A stretch of 64,000 bases of DNA from Microcaldota archaeon (GTDB lineage: Archaea; Micrarchaeota; Micrarchaeia; Micrarchaeales; CABMGC01), in NCBI GenBank assembly GCA_021852055.1, contig JAJZOD010000002.1, positions 1 to 64,000 on the forward strand, given 5' to 3'. The notes beneath the pieces were generated by a model. That model ran no database searches, was not told the origin of the DNA, and was given only the letters and a program-made list of their open reading frames with translations. This document shows positions 1 to 8,831 of the stretch, one piece after another. A program made the position numbers and the translations under genes. Numbering within the stretch: position 1 is the first letter of the stretch; every line of letters begins with the position of its first letter.

Positions 1-104
1 TAAAGGATGGTAAATTACTGAGACCTTACGAAGCGTTTATACTTAAAGGGGGCCAAATGAAAGAGATGTATATAAATGAACAAGGAGAAATCCATTTGTC
101 GTGA
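1..104 (+). CDS. 3' end of an unidentified upstream gene (partial)
   Basis: An open frame enters from the left edge and stops at a TGA at 102-104; the visible part is 33 codons ending in NEQGEIHLS. Too little is present to assign a family. It lies on the same strand as the L34e gene, about 100 bases away, so it may be the end of the preceding operon. The 105-208 gap is AT-rich and probably holds the L34e promoter. Confidence 0.5.
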   Translation, partial: KDGKLLRPYEAFILKGGQMKEMYINEQGEIHLS

Positions 105-208
105 GAACCTTAATTCAGGACAATACAAATAACCCCCGCCAACAGAAAGACTAAATAGTTTTAGCAGTAATTAGTAAGTACTTATTAGCGTCAATTAAAG
201 GTGTTTAT

Positions 209-532
209 ATGCCTAAACCTATGCACAGGTCAAGAAGTCTGCGGCGGCTCAGCAGAGTCACCCCAAAGGGAAGGAACACAGTGCACTACAAACGTAGGGC
301 AAATAGGCTGCACAGCTGTGCAATCTGCGGATCAGAGCTCAACGGCATAACACTTTCAAGGTCAGGAGGCAAAAGCCGGCGTACAAACTCAAGGCTCTTC
401 GGCGGCGTACTCTGCTCAAAATGTACAAGCAGCGTTATAAAGACAGCAAGCAGAATAGAACAGGGAGAGATGAAGGTTGGCGACATAAGCATCAAACAGC
501 GTGCATTTGTGCTGCAGATGATCTCCCACTAA
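209..532 (+). CDS. rpl34e: Large-subunit ribosomal protein L34e
   Basis: Archaeal/eukaryotic-specific protein of the 50S subunit, 107 aa (family about 90-110). The N-terminus MPKPMHRSRSLRR and the segment GRNTVHYKRR are family hallmarks, and two CxxC knuckles (CAIC and CSKC) probably bind zinc. It opens a run L34e-cmk-L14e that is conserved in many archaea. The start ATG follows GGTGTTTAT, a weak Shine-Dalgarno. Confidence 0.95.
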   Translation: MPKPMHRSRSLRRLSRVTPKGRNTVHYKRRANRLHSCAICGSELNGITLSRSGGKSRRTNSRLFGGVLCSKCTSSVIKTASRIEQGEMKVGDISIKQRAFVLQMISH

Positions 533-553
533 GCACAGTCAAAGGGTAATCTG

Positions 554-1120
554 TTGGAAGCGATAGTGATCTCTGGCATGTCAGCAGCAGGCAAGACAAC
601 AGTGTCAAAAATAATTGCAAAGCGACTCGATGTGAAGGCAATAGGCGGCGGCGAGATACTGCGCGAGATAGCCAAGGAGCGCGGCTACAACCCAGAAGGG
701 GAAGACTGGTGGGACACAGACGAAGGGATGAAGTTCCTGAAAGAGCGCGAGGGAAATCTGGAGTTTGACAAACTTGCCGACATAAAGATGCGCAACAAGA
801 TAAAAGCAGGAGACATTGTAGTTACAAGCTATACTGCGCCATGGATTATAGACAGTGGCTTTAAGGTGTGGCTGTCGGCTTCTGCAGTAACGCGAGCAAA
901 AAGAATGGCAAAGCGAGACAAAACAGACATTGAAAAATCAGAGGATGTTGTAAAAATACGCGATGTTGAAAATCTCAAGCTCTACAAAGAACTCTATAAC
1001 ATAGATCTGAACAATGATACCACGCCATTCGACATGGTAGTAGATACAGAGGGAAAAACCCCAGATGAGATAGCCGACATAATACTAAGTCGTTTTTATT
1101 CTCAAGGCAAAAACAAATAA
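554..1120 (+). CDS. cmk: Cytidylate kinase (archaeal type)
   Basis: Phosphorylates CMP/dCMP to the diphosphate with ATP, a cytoplasmic step of pyrimidine nucleotide recycling. The N-terminal P-loop is GMSAAGKTT, followed by GGGEILREIAKERG, which matches the archaeal Cmk family; 188 aa is the expected size. The start is TTG at 554, 21 bases after the L34e stop, and a co-directional L14e gene follows, so it is probably cotranscribed with ribosomal proteins. Confidence 0.93.
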   Translation: MEAIVISGMSAAGKTTVSKIIAKRLDVKAIGGGEILREIAKERGYNPEGEDWWDTDEGMKFLKEREGNLEFDKLADIKMRNKIKAGDIVVTSYTAPWIIDSGFKVWLSASAVTRAKRMAKRDKTDIEKSEDVVKIRDVENLKLYKELYNIDLNNDTTPFDMVVDTEGKTPDEIADIILSRFYSQGKNK

Positions 1121-1152
1121 AATAAGCAAAAATAAAATAAATAAAAGCAAAA

Positions 1153-1443
1153 ATGAAGATTAAAAGTGATTTTATGCCACTGTTAGAAGAAGGAAGAGTT
1201 TGTGTAAAGAAGTTTGGAAGAGATGCGGGGGACAAGGCAGTCATAACGAAAGTTGTTGACAAAAATTTTGTCATGATAAAGAGCCACTCACGTCCAAAGG
1301 AGCGCAAGTGCAACATCAAGCATCTTGAGTTTCTTAACCAGAAGATCAGCGCAGGAAATGAATCCGAGATTGCGTCGCTTCTCAATGTCGAGAAAAAGCA
1401 GGATAGGACACCAAAGCAGGCGCCAAAACAAGGCAAAAAGTGA
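1153..1443 (+). CDS. rpl14e: Large-subunit ribosomal protein L14e
   Basis: KOW/SH3-like 50S protein. Residues 10-60 (EEGRVCVKKFGRDAGDKAV, then IKHLEFL) match L14e. The last 25 residues are a basic tail rich in K, Q and P. The protein is 96 aa, normal for archaea. Its stop codon overlaps the GTG start of the downstream Nudix gene by four bases, which suggests translational coupling. Confidence 0.93.
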   Translation: MKIKSDFMPLLEEGRVCVKKFGRDAGDKAVITKVVDKNFVMIKSHSRPKERKCNIKHLEFLNQKISAGNESEIASLLNVEKKQDRTPKQAPKQGKK

Positions 1444-1919
1444 ATCATGCCATGAAGCTCGCCACACTGTGTTACGTCAAAAAGGACGGCAAGACGTTGA
1501 TGCTCCACAGAATCAAGAAGAAGAGCGACATGCACGAGGGCAAATGGAATGGCCTTGGAGGCAAGCTTGAACAGGGCGAAAGCCCCGAAGATTGCGTCAT
1601 ACGCGAGATAAGGGAAGAGTCTGGCCTGAACATACAAAAACCAAGGCTTAAAGGAGTACTTACATTTCCCCAGTTTGGCGGCAAAGGCAACCTCGAGGAC
1701 TGGTACGTTTTTGTATTCACTGCAGACCAGTTTACTGGTAGCCTAATTGATTCAAACGAGGGCGTACTGTCCTGGATAGATGATATCAACATACCAAACC
1801 TTAACACATGGGAAGGCGACAGGATATTCATGAAGTGGCTTGAGCAAGAGTGCTTTTTCTCAGGAAAGATGGTTTACGTAGACGGGAAGCTTGCAGAACA
1901 CAGCGTGGAGTTCTACTGA
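1440..1919 (+). CDS. Nudix hydrolase (MutT-like)
   Basis: 159-aa Nudix hydrolase, cleaving a nucleoside diphosphate linked to another group. The Nudix box is complete: GGKLEQGESPEDCVIREIREESGL (quoted in parts: GGKLEQGESPED, REIREESGL). The sequence resembles the 8-oxo-dGTP diphosphatase branch, but substrate cannot be read from sequence. Start is GTG 1440 overlapping the L14e stop; an in-frame ATG at 1452 is an alternative. Confidence 0.88.
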   Translation: MNHAMKLATLCYVKKDGKTLMLHRIKKKSDMHEGKWNGLGGKLEQGESPEDCVIREIREESGLNIQKPRLKGVLTFPQFGGKGNLEDWYVFVFTADQFTGSLIDSNEGVLSWIDDINIPNLNTWEGDRIFMKWLEQECFFSGKMVYVDGKLAEHSVEFY

Positions 1920-1933
1920 ATCCCGGTGCAGTA

Positions 1934-2443
1934 ATGGAAGAAAAGGACATAACGGCAATGATTAAGGAACTTGGGTCTAGACTGCCGAAATTTGAGGATG
2001 GCTGAATAAACTATTCCTCTTCTGACATAGCGCCAGTAGTATCTGTGTTTATAGCCTACGACGGGAAATTCCTTCTCCTGAAGCGCAGCAGCAAAGTGCA
2101 GCACTACAAAGGCCTGTGGGACACTGTGTCAGGATATATTGACGAACTAAAGCCGATAAAAACCAAGGCACTTGAGGAAGTGTGGGAAGAAACAGGCATA
2201 GGTACTGATTTAATACGCGAAGTAAAGACTGCAGCACCGTACACGCTTCAGGATCATAATCTGGGCAGGAGCTGGGTCATCTGCCCTGTGCTGGTTGTTC
2301 TTTCAAGCAAGCCTGACATACTGCTTGATTTTGAGAATGATGAATGCAGATGGGTAAGCCCCGAAGAGATAAAGAATTATGCAACAGTCCCGGATCTTGC
2401 AACAGGGCTAAATATTGTTCTCGGCATCAGCAGCAGCCTTTGA
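1934..2443 (+). pseudogene. Second Nudix hydrolase, interrupted by an in-frame TGA
   Basis: The ORF track begins at GTG 2045, but the same frame is open upstream to ATG 1934 except for one TGA at 2003-2005. The upstream part reads MEEKDITAMIKELGSRLPKF then EDG, stop, INYSSSDIAPVVSVF. Archaeal Nudix proteins of this kind usually have a D-G-R-I-x-Y stretch here, so the TGA sits where Arg is expected. The Nudix box (GYIDELKPIKTKALEEVWEE, then TGIG) is intact. Either the gene is nonsense-mutated, translation restarts at GTG 2045 giving 132 aa, or there is a read error. Confidence 0.75.
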
Positions 2444-2519
2444 CTAACCAAACACCTGTAAATTCAAGTAATTGATGCAGAATTAAATAATATTCTGTTT
2501 TATATAAGATTGTGCGTAA

Positions 2520-3845
2520 ATGGGAACAAAAATAACTCCAAAAATAAAGAGCGTGCTGGCACGTGATAAGAAAGTAATGTTTACAACTACACGAACGCCA
2601 TATCCTTTTGTTGCAGACAGGGGTGAAGGCGACATAGTCTATGATGTTTCCGGCAACAAGTTCATAGATTTCTCAAGTTTCGTATCCGTATACAATTTAG
2701 GGGTGAATGCAAACCTGAGTATAAGAAACGCGGCAAAAAAGCAGATCGACAAGCTTATGCACGCGGCGTTTACCGATTTCTACGCTGAGCTCCCTGTTAC
2801 ATTTGCGGAAAAGCTCGTTAAGAAGTTCCCAAAGGGCTTCGGCAGGGTATTTTTCTCTAATTCAGGGACAGAGGCCAACGAGGCTGCCATAAAGTTTGCA
2901 AGGCTGTTTACAAAACGCCAGTACACGCTATCTTTTTATAATGCATTCCATGGGCGCACGCTCGGGTCGCTGTCGCTCACTGCTTCGCGGAGCTCCCAAA
3001 GGCATTATTTCGGACCCTTTCCTAATACTATCCATGTGCCTTATGCATACTGCTACAGATGCCCATTCGGCAAGGAGTATCCTTCATGCGGCATGGCATG
3101 CTTAGATTACATAAAGGACTACGCCCTCAGCAAGGAGGTGCACCCTACGGAGGTGTCGGCGATATTCATAGAGCCTATGCAGGGAGAAGGCGGCTACATA
3201 GCGCCGCCTGTCGAGTTCATAAAAGGGGTAAGGGAAATAGCAGATGACAATGGCATGCTGCTTGTTTCTGATGAAGTTCAGTCAGGTTATATGCGCACAG
3301 GCAAATTCCTTGCAATGGATAATTTCGGCGTAGAAGCCGACATATACACTATGGCGAAGGCCATAGCTGGTGGGCTTCCTATGGGAGCTACAATAACAAG
3401 AAGCTCATTAGGTGACATACCTGCGGGCTCCCACGCCAATACGTTCGGCGGCAATCTTGTTGCAGTTGCAGCAGCAAATGCATCAATAGATTACTTAAAC
3501 GCCAACAAGGCAAGCATAAGCGCCGAGATAAGAAGAAAGTCATCAATCATGTTCAAGCGGCTTAACGCTATGAAGGAAAGTTACGCGATAATAGGTGATG
3601 TACGTGGGTTGGGAATGATGATAGGCATCGAACTGGTCCGCAGCAGGGAAACAAAGGAGCCTGCTGTAACAGAGCGCGATAATATATTGAAATCATGCTT
3701 CAATAACGGTCTGATACTTTTGCCTGCAGGCATATCAACAATACGCATCATACCTCCTTTAACAGTGTCAACAGACAACCTGGAGAAAGGGCTGGGCATT
3801 CTGGAGGATGCGATAAAGGAGGCGAACTCTTCGCTGTTCAGATGA
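2520..3845 (+). CDS. Class III PLP-dependent aminotransferase (4-aminobutyrate/ornithine aminotransferase-like)
   Basis: 441-aa fold-type I PLP enzyme. Visible marks are SNSGTEANEAAIKFAR (PLP phosphate and substrate region), LLVSDEVQSG (Asp to the pyridine nitrogen) and TMAKAIAGGLPMGA (Schiff-base Lys). The Cys-rich insert YCYRCPFGKEYPSCGMAC is typical of archaeal GabT/ornithine aminotransferase homologues, some of which are amino-acid racemases, so the substrate is open. Monocistronic; its 3' end overlaps the converging polC gene by 8 bases. Confidence 0.88.
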   Translation: MGTKITPKIKSVLARDKKVMFTTTRTPYPFVADRGEGDIVYDVSGNKFIDFSSFVSVYNLGVNANLSIRNAAKKQIDKLMHAAFTDFYAELPVTFAEKLVKKFPKGFGRVFFSNSGTEANEAAIKFARLFTKRQYTLSFYNAFHGRTLGSLSLTASRSSQRHYFGPFPNTIHVPYAYCYRCPFGKEYPSCGMACLDYIKDYALSKEVHPTEVSAIFIEPMQGEGGYIAPPVEFIKGVREIADDNGMLLVSDEVQSGYMRTGKFLAMDNFGVEADIYTMAKAIAGGLPMGATITRSSLGDIPAGSHANTFGGNLVAVAAANASIDYLNANKASISAEIRRKSSIMFKRLNAMKESYAIIGDVRGLGMMIGIELVRSRETKEPAVTERDNILKSCFNNGLILLPAGISTIRIIPPLTVSTDNLEKGLGILEDAIKEANSSLFR

Positions 3846-6800
3846 ATCTGCTTAAATTGAACTGTCCGGATGTCGCAGTGCCATCATCCTGTGCCACGAA
3901 CAGGTTTGCTATCTCTTCCTTTACAAGAGCAAGGCGCTGCCTTATATACGGGTCAAGTTGGTATTTCTCAGCCAGGTTTATCGCCATTCCGAGATACTTC
4001 TCTATGCCGCCTTTTGATATTGTAAGGAGAAGCTTGCCTCCGCACTTGGTGCACTTGCCTTGCAATGGAACACGCCTGTATTTAGCGTTACATGCCGAGC
4101 ACCTGAATACCTGCTTTGAAAATGAGTGAAGGTTTCCTATAAGGTCCGGTATGAAGTGGCTTGTTATGACGCGCCTCGCTGCGTCGCGCTTGTCTACTGC
4201 ATTTATCTTGTCCATAAGCGTAAATTCTGCATCAACCTTCTCCTGCATGGTCTTCAGCTGCGTGTACAGCGTTCGCTTCGGAGAGTTAGCAAGTGCATGC
4301 TGCGATGAGGCGTGGGTAAACATTATATCCTTGAAGATACGTTCTGTCTTGAGCCTCCCTCCGACAATCTCCATCTTGACCTCCGACGGCGACGCGAAAA
4401 CCAAGCTCTTTTCATAAAGCGATATCGGGTATCTCGTTACTGTTTCCATTTCGTGCACTTCGTCGTCAACCTCCTCAGGCATAACATTAAGCGTAAGTAT
4501 GAGCGGCGTGTCCATTGTGCCGCCGACTCCTTGGGGCAGGTACTTCTTTGAGAAGTTAATCAATGCATCAAGCAGCAGCATTGTCGTGTCCTCATCGCCG
4601 TCACAGTTTCTCCTTCTTGCACATATAGTGTACGGGTGCGCGAAGCCTATGCTTGCATCAGTGAAGCCTATTATCCTTCCAAGAACAGCGCACGATATGT
4701 GTGGTGCAAGGGTTATCACCAGCGTTCCGATGAGGTCGTTTATTGTAGTTGCGTTGTAGTATCGTTCCATGCCATACAAGCCTTCAAGCTCCTTATCAAC
4801 GAACCTCGAAATCTTTAGCATGTAATCAGCGCCGCGCCTGTTTAATATGACATCCTGGTGGCGCAGCTCAACTATCTGGTCTGGGCTTGTGAGCTCATTG
4901 CCAAACATATCTTTTTCATAACCTAGCTCCCTTAGTCTTTCAACGCTTACGCCTATCTCGCCAGGATAAAAATGAGTAATGGGCACATCTGTCGCATCAA
5001 ACCTGGCTGTGCCGTCCTTGAATGTATACACCCCGTTCTGCGCCCTCAATATGCCTTTTTCCAAAGGCTCGGCAACCTTGTCCTTGTTTGTAAGCCCCTT
5101 TACCCCCTTCACTACGCTTGGCATACTGTTTATCCCAATCTGTTTCATGCTCTTCGAAACTACACCTGTGAGATCAATCCCCCTCTGGGAAAATCCATCC
5201 GTATTGACCTTGCACCTGCTGCATACATCATCAAAACCCACATAACCGCACTTAGGGCATCTTCTTTCTATAACTGCACGTTCTTGGCAGTCATAGCAGA
5301 ACTGTGTGTCTATAATGCGCTTGCATTTGTTGCACCTGTACGTTGCCATGTCCGTCACAAGTCCGGATCTGAACTTTCTCGAGTCAAGGCTGTATGCCTT
5401 TGCTATGTTCCTGTCCTTGCTTGCATAAGACCCTACGGGAAACAGGGCATGCACTGCCGGTTTCATTAAACGTTCCTTTGCCTTTTCAGGCCTTCCTATC
5501 CTGCCTCCGATAAATGTAGACCTGCGCATTATCCTGAAAGGAGTCACACTGTTAAGTGCAGCTATCGGATCAAGGTTTGCATCATATCCGCCAATAACCT
5601 CAGATGGGTTTCTTGTAATTGAGCCATCGCCCGATGCAAATCCAAGCGATGCTATAAGGCTTCTGGCGTAATCCTTTTCTATCGTTATTATAGCGCTTCC
5701 AACCTTGTGCTGTACATTCAATAGCTCAAGAGTCCTTTTTATACGTGGATTGTTCGGCAGTGAGAGGCCACTGATTTCATAAAGGCTGTTTGCCGAAAGG
5801 CCCTTCTCTTCACCAACAGCGCTGGCAAGTTCTGCAATTCTGTCCATTCCTACTGCCTGGAACTCGAACAGGAACTTCGGATGCAAAGGCACGCCGTAGT
5901 TTACCGATATTGAAAATGCTGTATCAAAATCAATGTCCTTCGGTATTGTGCCTCCTGCTTTCTCTAGCTGGAGCTCCCAGAACTCTTCTACATAGCTTGT
6001 AGGCTGCAGGTGTGTATTAGTCTTCTTGAAATCTCCGAATGTTATAAGTATGTCGCCAAGGGATATTATCTCATCTACTTCATTCTTCAGCCTAAGGGCC
6101 TGTTCAGCGTCGTTTATTCTGAGCGCCTCGCCAGATTTGAGCCTCACAAACGGCCCCTCAATCGAATCCACAGGCATCGCAACGCAACCTTTTCCCGGAA
6201 GTTCTATCTTAAGCTGTGTGCCAACTGCTATGAATCCGTCGGCTATTATCATCGTCGCAGGGCTGAATCCCTTTGCGGCTATACCTGTAAACCTGCTTCG
6301 CCCATAACGAAGGCGCAGCCCGCCGTTGAATCCCGGATATGCTATCACCGGCCTTCCTGCTACGAGCTCTTCAAGGAATACCGCAACGCCGCTGCCTTTC
6401 TCATTCTTGTCCTTCTTAACATCGGCTTTTATGACATTACTAAGCCAGCTCCAGTCAAGCCCTGCGTTCTTTGTCTCGTTTAGCATCTTCTTTGCCTTTT
6501 GCGCTATTCCTTCGCAGCTCACCAATGCTATGCCTCCCCGCACCCTGTTAGTGATAGGCGCTTGCTTCCCATCGCCCATTATCCTTGTCATGTTAGCATG
6601 CACTCCGACCTCTACCTCCTCGGTAGGGACTCCATCTATACACACCGGGCAGTTTCCGATAACAGCCCGTATGTCATCGTCGCTAGGTCTGTACTGCAGC
6701 CTTGCGCATCTTGTATGATACAGTTCAATCTCCTCTACGCATCTCTCTATCTCGTCTTTCGTAGGCTTGTAAGCTTCTATACCAAGCAGCTGCCTCGAAT

Positions 6801-7272
6801 AGTCTGCCAAGGCAACAGACAGTGCAGCTGCTGTGCCTCCTGCCCCTCTTATGGGGCCTGCATAAAATACGGCGAGGTAGTCTGTGCCGTCTTGGTTCTT
6901 GCAAATAGCCACAGAGCTTATGCCTTCTGTAGGTGCAACAAGCACTCCCTCTGTTATTATCGCAGTTCCTACTCTCACTGCAGTTTCTGCCCTCTTTGCT
7001 TTTCCGTAACCTGAGAATGCTTCGCCAGTGCATATCTCTTTCGCCACAGCAAATGCAAGCGCGCTCCTGTTCCTGCCTTCATAATTTCTTCGTATCATGT
7101 CCACTATTCCAGGTATGCCTATAAGTCCTTGCACCCTACCTGCAAGATCGGATGCAGGTATAATCTCGACATGTTCTTCAGGGTCAAAACCCATACGCCT
7201 GGCCTTTTCTGCTACATCAAACGCTTTACTGAAGCTTTTTGAAAGCCCTGAGAAATACTGGTTATTGTCCAT
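3838..7272 (-). CDS. polC: DNA polymerase D large (catalytic) subunit DP2
   Basis: Catalytic subunit of the archaeal replicative polymerase PolD, with a two-barrel core like RNA polymerase. It is 1144 aa with no intein. The active-site stretch RRNCDGDEDTTMLLLD carries the metal-binding Asp residues. Zinc clusters are at about 640-690 (CNKCK, CYDC, CPKC, CSRC) and near the C-terminus (CSAC, CTKC). The last residues QFNLSRFI fit a PCNA-interacting QxxLxxFx box. It follows polB with three bases between stop and start, forming one operon. Confidence 0.97.
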   Translation of the reverse strand: MDNNQYFSGLSKSFSKAFDVAEKARRMGFDPEEHVEIIPASDLAGRVQGLIGIPGIVDMIRRNYEGRNRSALAFAVAKEICTGEAFSGYGKAKRAETAVRVGTAIITEGVLVAPTEGISSVAICKNQDGTDYLAVFYAGPIRGAGGTAAALSVALADYSRQLLGIEAYKPTKDEIERCVEEIELYHTRCARLQYRPSDDDIRAVIGNCPVCIDGVPTEEVEVGVHANMTRIMGDGKQAPITNRVRGGIALVSCEGIAQKAKKMLNETKNAGLDWSWLSNVIKADVKKDKNEKGSGVAVFLEELVAGRPVIAYPGFNGGLRLRYGRSRFTGIAAKGFSPATMIIADGFIAVGTQLKIELPGKGCVAMPVDSIEGPFVRLKSGEALRINDAEQALRLKNEVDEIISLGDILITFGDFKKTNTHLQPTSYVEEFWELQLEKAGGTIPKDIDFDTAFSISVNYGVPLHPKFLFEFQAVGMDRIAELASAVGEEKGLSANSLYEISGLSLPNNPRIKRTLELLNVQHKVGSAIITIEKDYARSLIASLGFASGDGSITRNPSEVIGGYDANLDPIAALNSVTPFRIMRRSTFIGGRIGRPEKAKERLMKPAVHALFPVGSYASKDRNIAKAYSLDSRKFRSGLVTDMATYRCNKCKRIIDTQFCYDCQERAVIERRCPKCGYVGFDDVCSRCKVNTDGFSQRGIDLTGVVSKSMKQIGINSMPSVVKGVKGLTNKDKVAEPLEKGILRAQNGVYTFKDGTARFDATDVPITHFYPGEIGVSVERLRELGYEKDMFGNELTSPDQIVELRHQDVILNRRGADYMLKISRFVDKELEGLYGMERYYNATTINDLIGTLVITLAPHISCAVLGRIIGFTDASIGFAHPYTICARRRNCDGDEDTTMLLLDALINFSKKYLPQGVGGTMDTPLILTLNVMPEEVDDEVHEMETVTRYPISLYEKSLVFASPSEVKMEIVGGRLKTERIFKDIMFTHASSQHALANSPKRTLYTQLKTMQEKVDAEFTLMDKINAVDKRDAARRVITSHFIPDLIGNLHSFSKQVFRCSACNAKYRRVPLQGKCTKCGGKLLLTISKGGIEKYLGMAINLAEKYQLDPYIRQRLALVKEEIANLFVAQDDGTATSGQFNLSRFI

Positions 7273-7275
7273 GGT

Positions 7276-8814
7276 CTATAACCCGCTGAAGTCTACATTT
7301 TCAATAGTAGCCTTTTTTGTCCGGTATACCGGAAGCATGCATGGCGTTGGCATATGCCCAAGTTTTATCTGATATTCGGTTCTTGCCTGCCATGTGCCGC
7401 TGTTGACAATCTGTGTTCCGTGATACTCTGCAGTGCCATTTTTATGCACGTGCCCCATATGCAGTATGTCTGGCGGATCAGATATGACCAAAGAATCATT
7501 TCTGCTTGGCACTATGGGGTTGTCCCCGTAAATCGGAGATATATGCCTCCGCTTGAGTAATTCAACCATTGCGCCCTCTGGCTTGAAGTAGCTGCATCCC
7601 GCTATGTTGTGTATTACAGAATCAAGCGAAGTACCGTGGTATGCCAGCACCCTTAAGCCTTCGATCTCTATATGCGAAGGGCTCGACAGGAAGTGCACAT
7701 TGTCTTTCTTAAATTCGCCGATCAGTTCTTTCGTAAGCATGGGTTGCGGGTCTGCAAGCTGAACTGCATCGTGGTTTCCGGGTATGACAAACACCTGTAT
7801 GTAATCCGGTATGTTGTCTACATAGTCAAAAAACACAGAGTATTGCTTGTATATATCCTGTATTGTGAGCTCCCTGTCCTGCCCAGGATAAACCCCTATG
7901 CCATCCACAAGATCGCCTCCGAAAACAACATATTTTACTTTTCCGGCAAGCTCCCTGTCTGTATCGACATTGCCATTCAGCCACTCCACAAACCTTACAA
8001 AATTTTTCTCCATAAACAGCTTGCTGCCCACATGTACGTCAGAGGTAAGAGCTATTGCAAGGTCTTCGCTGCTCTGTTTTCTAGAATGCACTGGCACATC
8101 CGGCCATATTATCTGCTTTGCTATGATAAACGGCGGAGAACCGAGCTTTCCTTTTAATGCAACAACCTCGTCATTGACAAGACGCATTGCAGATTCAAAA
8201 AGAGCAGTTTGTTCCTTCCTTGCACCAGATTCCGGCCTTACAAATATTACCTTGGCTGAACCATACTCATCTTCAATTGTAATCATCAGGTTGCCTTTTT
8301 TTGTAATTATCTTGTCGTATACCATGCCTACAATGCCGACCTCCCTGCCGTTGGCGTACTGGGCAAGCTTATCTGTGCTTACCACCATCCCTACATTCTG
8401 GCTTGATCCGAGTATCTCCCTCAGCTTTCTGTATCTATCCCTAAAATAAGCGGCAAAGTCACTAACTGTTGCCCCCGTCTTTTCAACATCAATGTTCTTA
8501 ATCCTGAACTGCGGCTCAAACTCCTTCGATACAGGCCTGAAAGACGGCTGCTGCTCTACAACAACCTGCAGCGGTTCCTTAGTCTTCGTCTGCTTTTTAA
8601 TCTGCTCCAGAATATTTCTGTCAAGTATCTTAAGTCCATCGCATCCTTCAAAAAAAGAGATGATCTTTACTGCAAGGTCGTCAATGTCCGCGCCTTCTAT
8701 ATCGTTGTCGTTGAGGTCTGCGGCTATTATCACCTTTCCGTCAAGCCTCTTATAAAGCTGCGATATGATTGTCTTCCCCTCCTCCATACTAACCAACAAA
8801 TAGCCATTATGCAT
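7276..8814 (-). CDS. polB: DNA polymerase D small (exonuclease) subunit DP1
   Basis: Proofreading 3'-5' exonuclease subunit of PolD. An N-terminal helical part and an OB fold (about 145-260) precede a calcineurin-like phosphoesterase domain with SDVHVGS, FGGDLVDG, IPGNHDAVQ and MGHVHKNG as metal ligands. Length 512 aa is normal. Start ATG 8814 or the internal ATG 8787. The right end of an IS remnant begins about 18 bases upstream, so the native promoter may have been displaced. Confidence 0.96.
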   Translation of the reverse strand: MHNGYLLVSMEEGKTIISQLYKRLDGKVIIAADLNDNDIEGADIDDLAVKIISFFEGCDGLKILDRNILEQIKKQTKTKEPLQVVVEQQPSFRPVSKEFEPQFRIKNIDVEKTGATVSDFAAYFRDRYRKLREILGSSQNVGMVVSTDKLAQYANGREVGIVGMVYDKIITKKGNLMITIEDEYGSAKVIFVRPESGARKEQTALFESAMRLVNDEVVALKGKLGSPPFIIAKQIIWPDVPVHSRKQSSEDLAIALTSDVHVGSKLFMEKNFVRFVEWLNGNVDTDRELAGKVKYVVFGGDLVDGIGVYPGQDRELTIQDIYKQYSVFFDYVDNIPDYIQVFVIPGNHDAVQLADPQPMLTKELIGEFKKDNVHFLSSPSHIEIEGLRVLAYHGTSLDSVIHNIAGCSYFKPEGAMVELLKRRHISPIYGDNPIVPSRNDSLVISDPPDILHMGHVHKNGTAEYHGTQIVNSGTWQARTEYQIKLGHMPTPCMLPVYRTKKATIENVDFSGL

Positions 8815-8831
8815 TGACGAAACAGTATTGT

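Noticed and set aside
975-1637. 220-aa minus-strand ORF
   Set aside because: Lies opposite cmk, L14e and the Nudix gene; no family features.
2003-2005. TGA as a recoded sense codon
   Set aside because: Many intact genes here end in TGA (for example the first Nudix gene and trxA), and Trp is TGG, so TGA is a normal stop.
2498-2507. TTTATATAAG as the aminotransferase TATA box
   Set aside because: Only about 18 bp from the ATG, closer than the usual 25; left uncalled although a later start is possible.
3842-8755. Many plus-strand ORFs opposite polC and polB
   Set aside because: They are shadows of long, well-conserved minus-strand genes and have no recognisable motifs or start signals.
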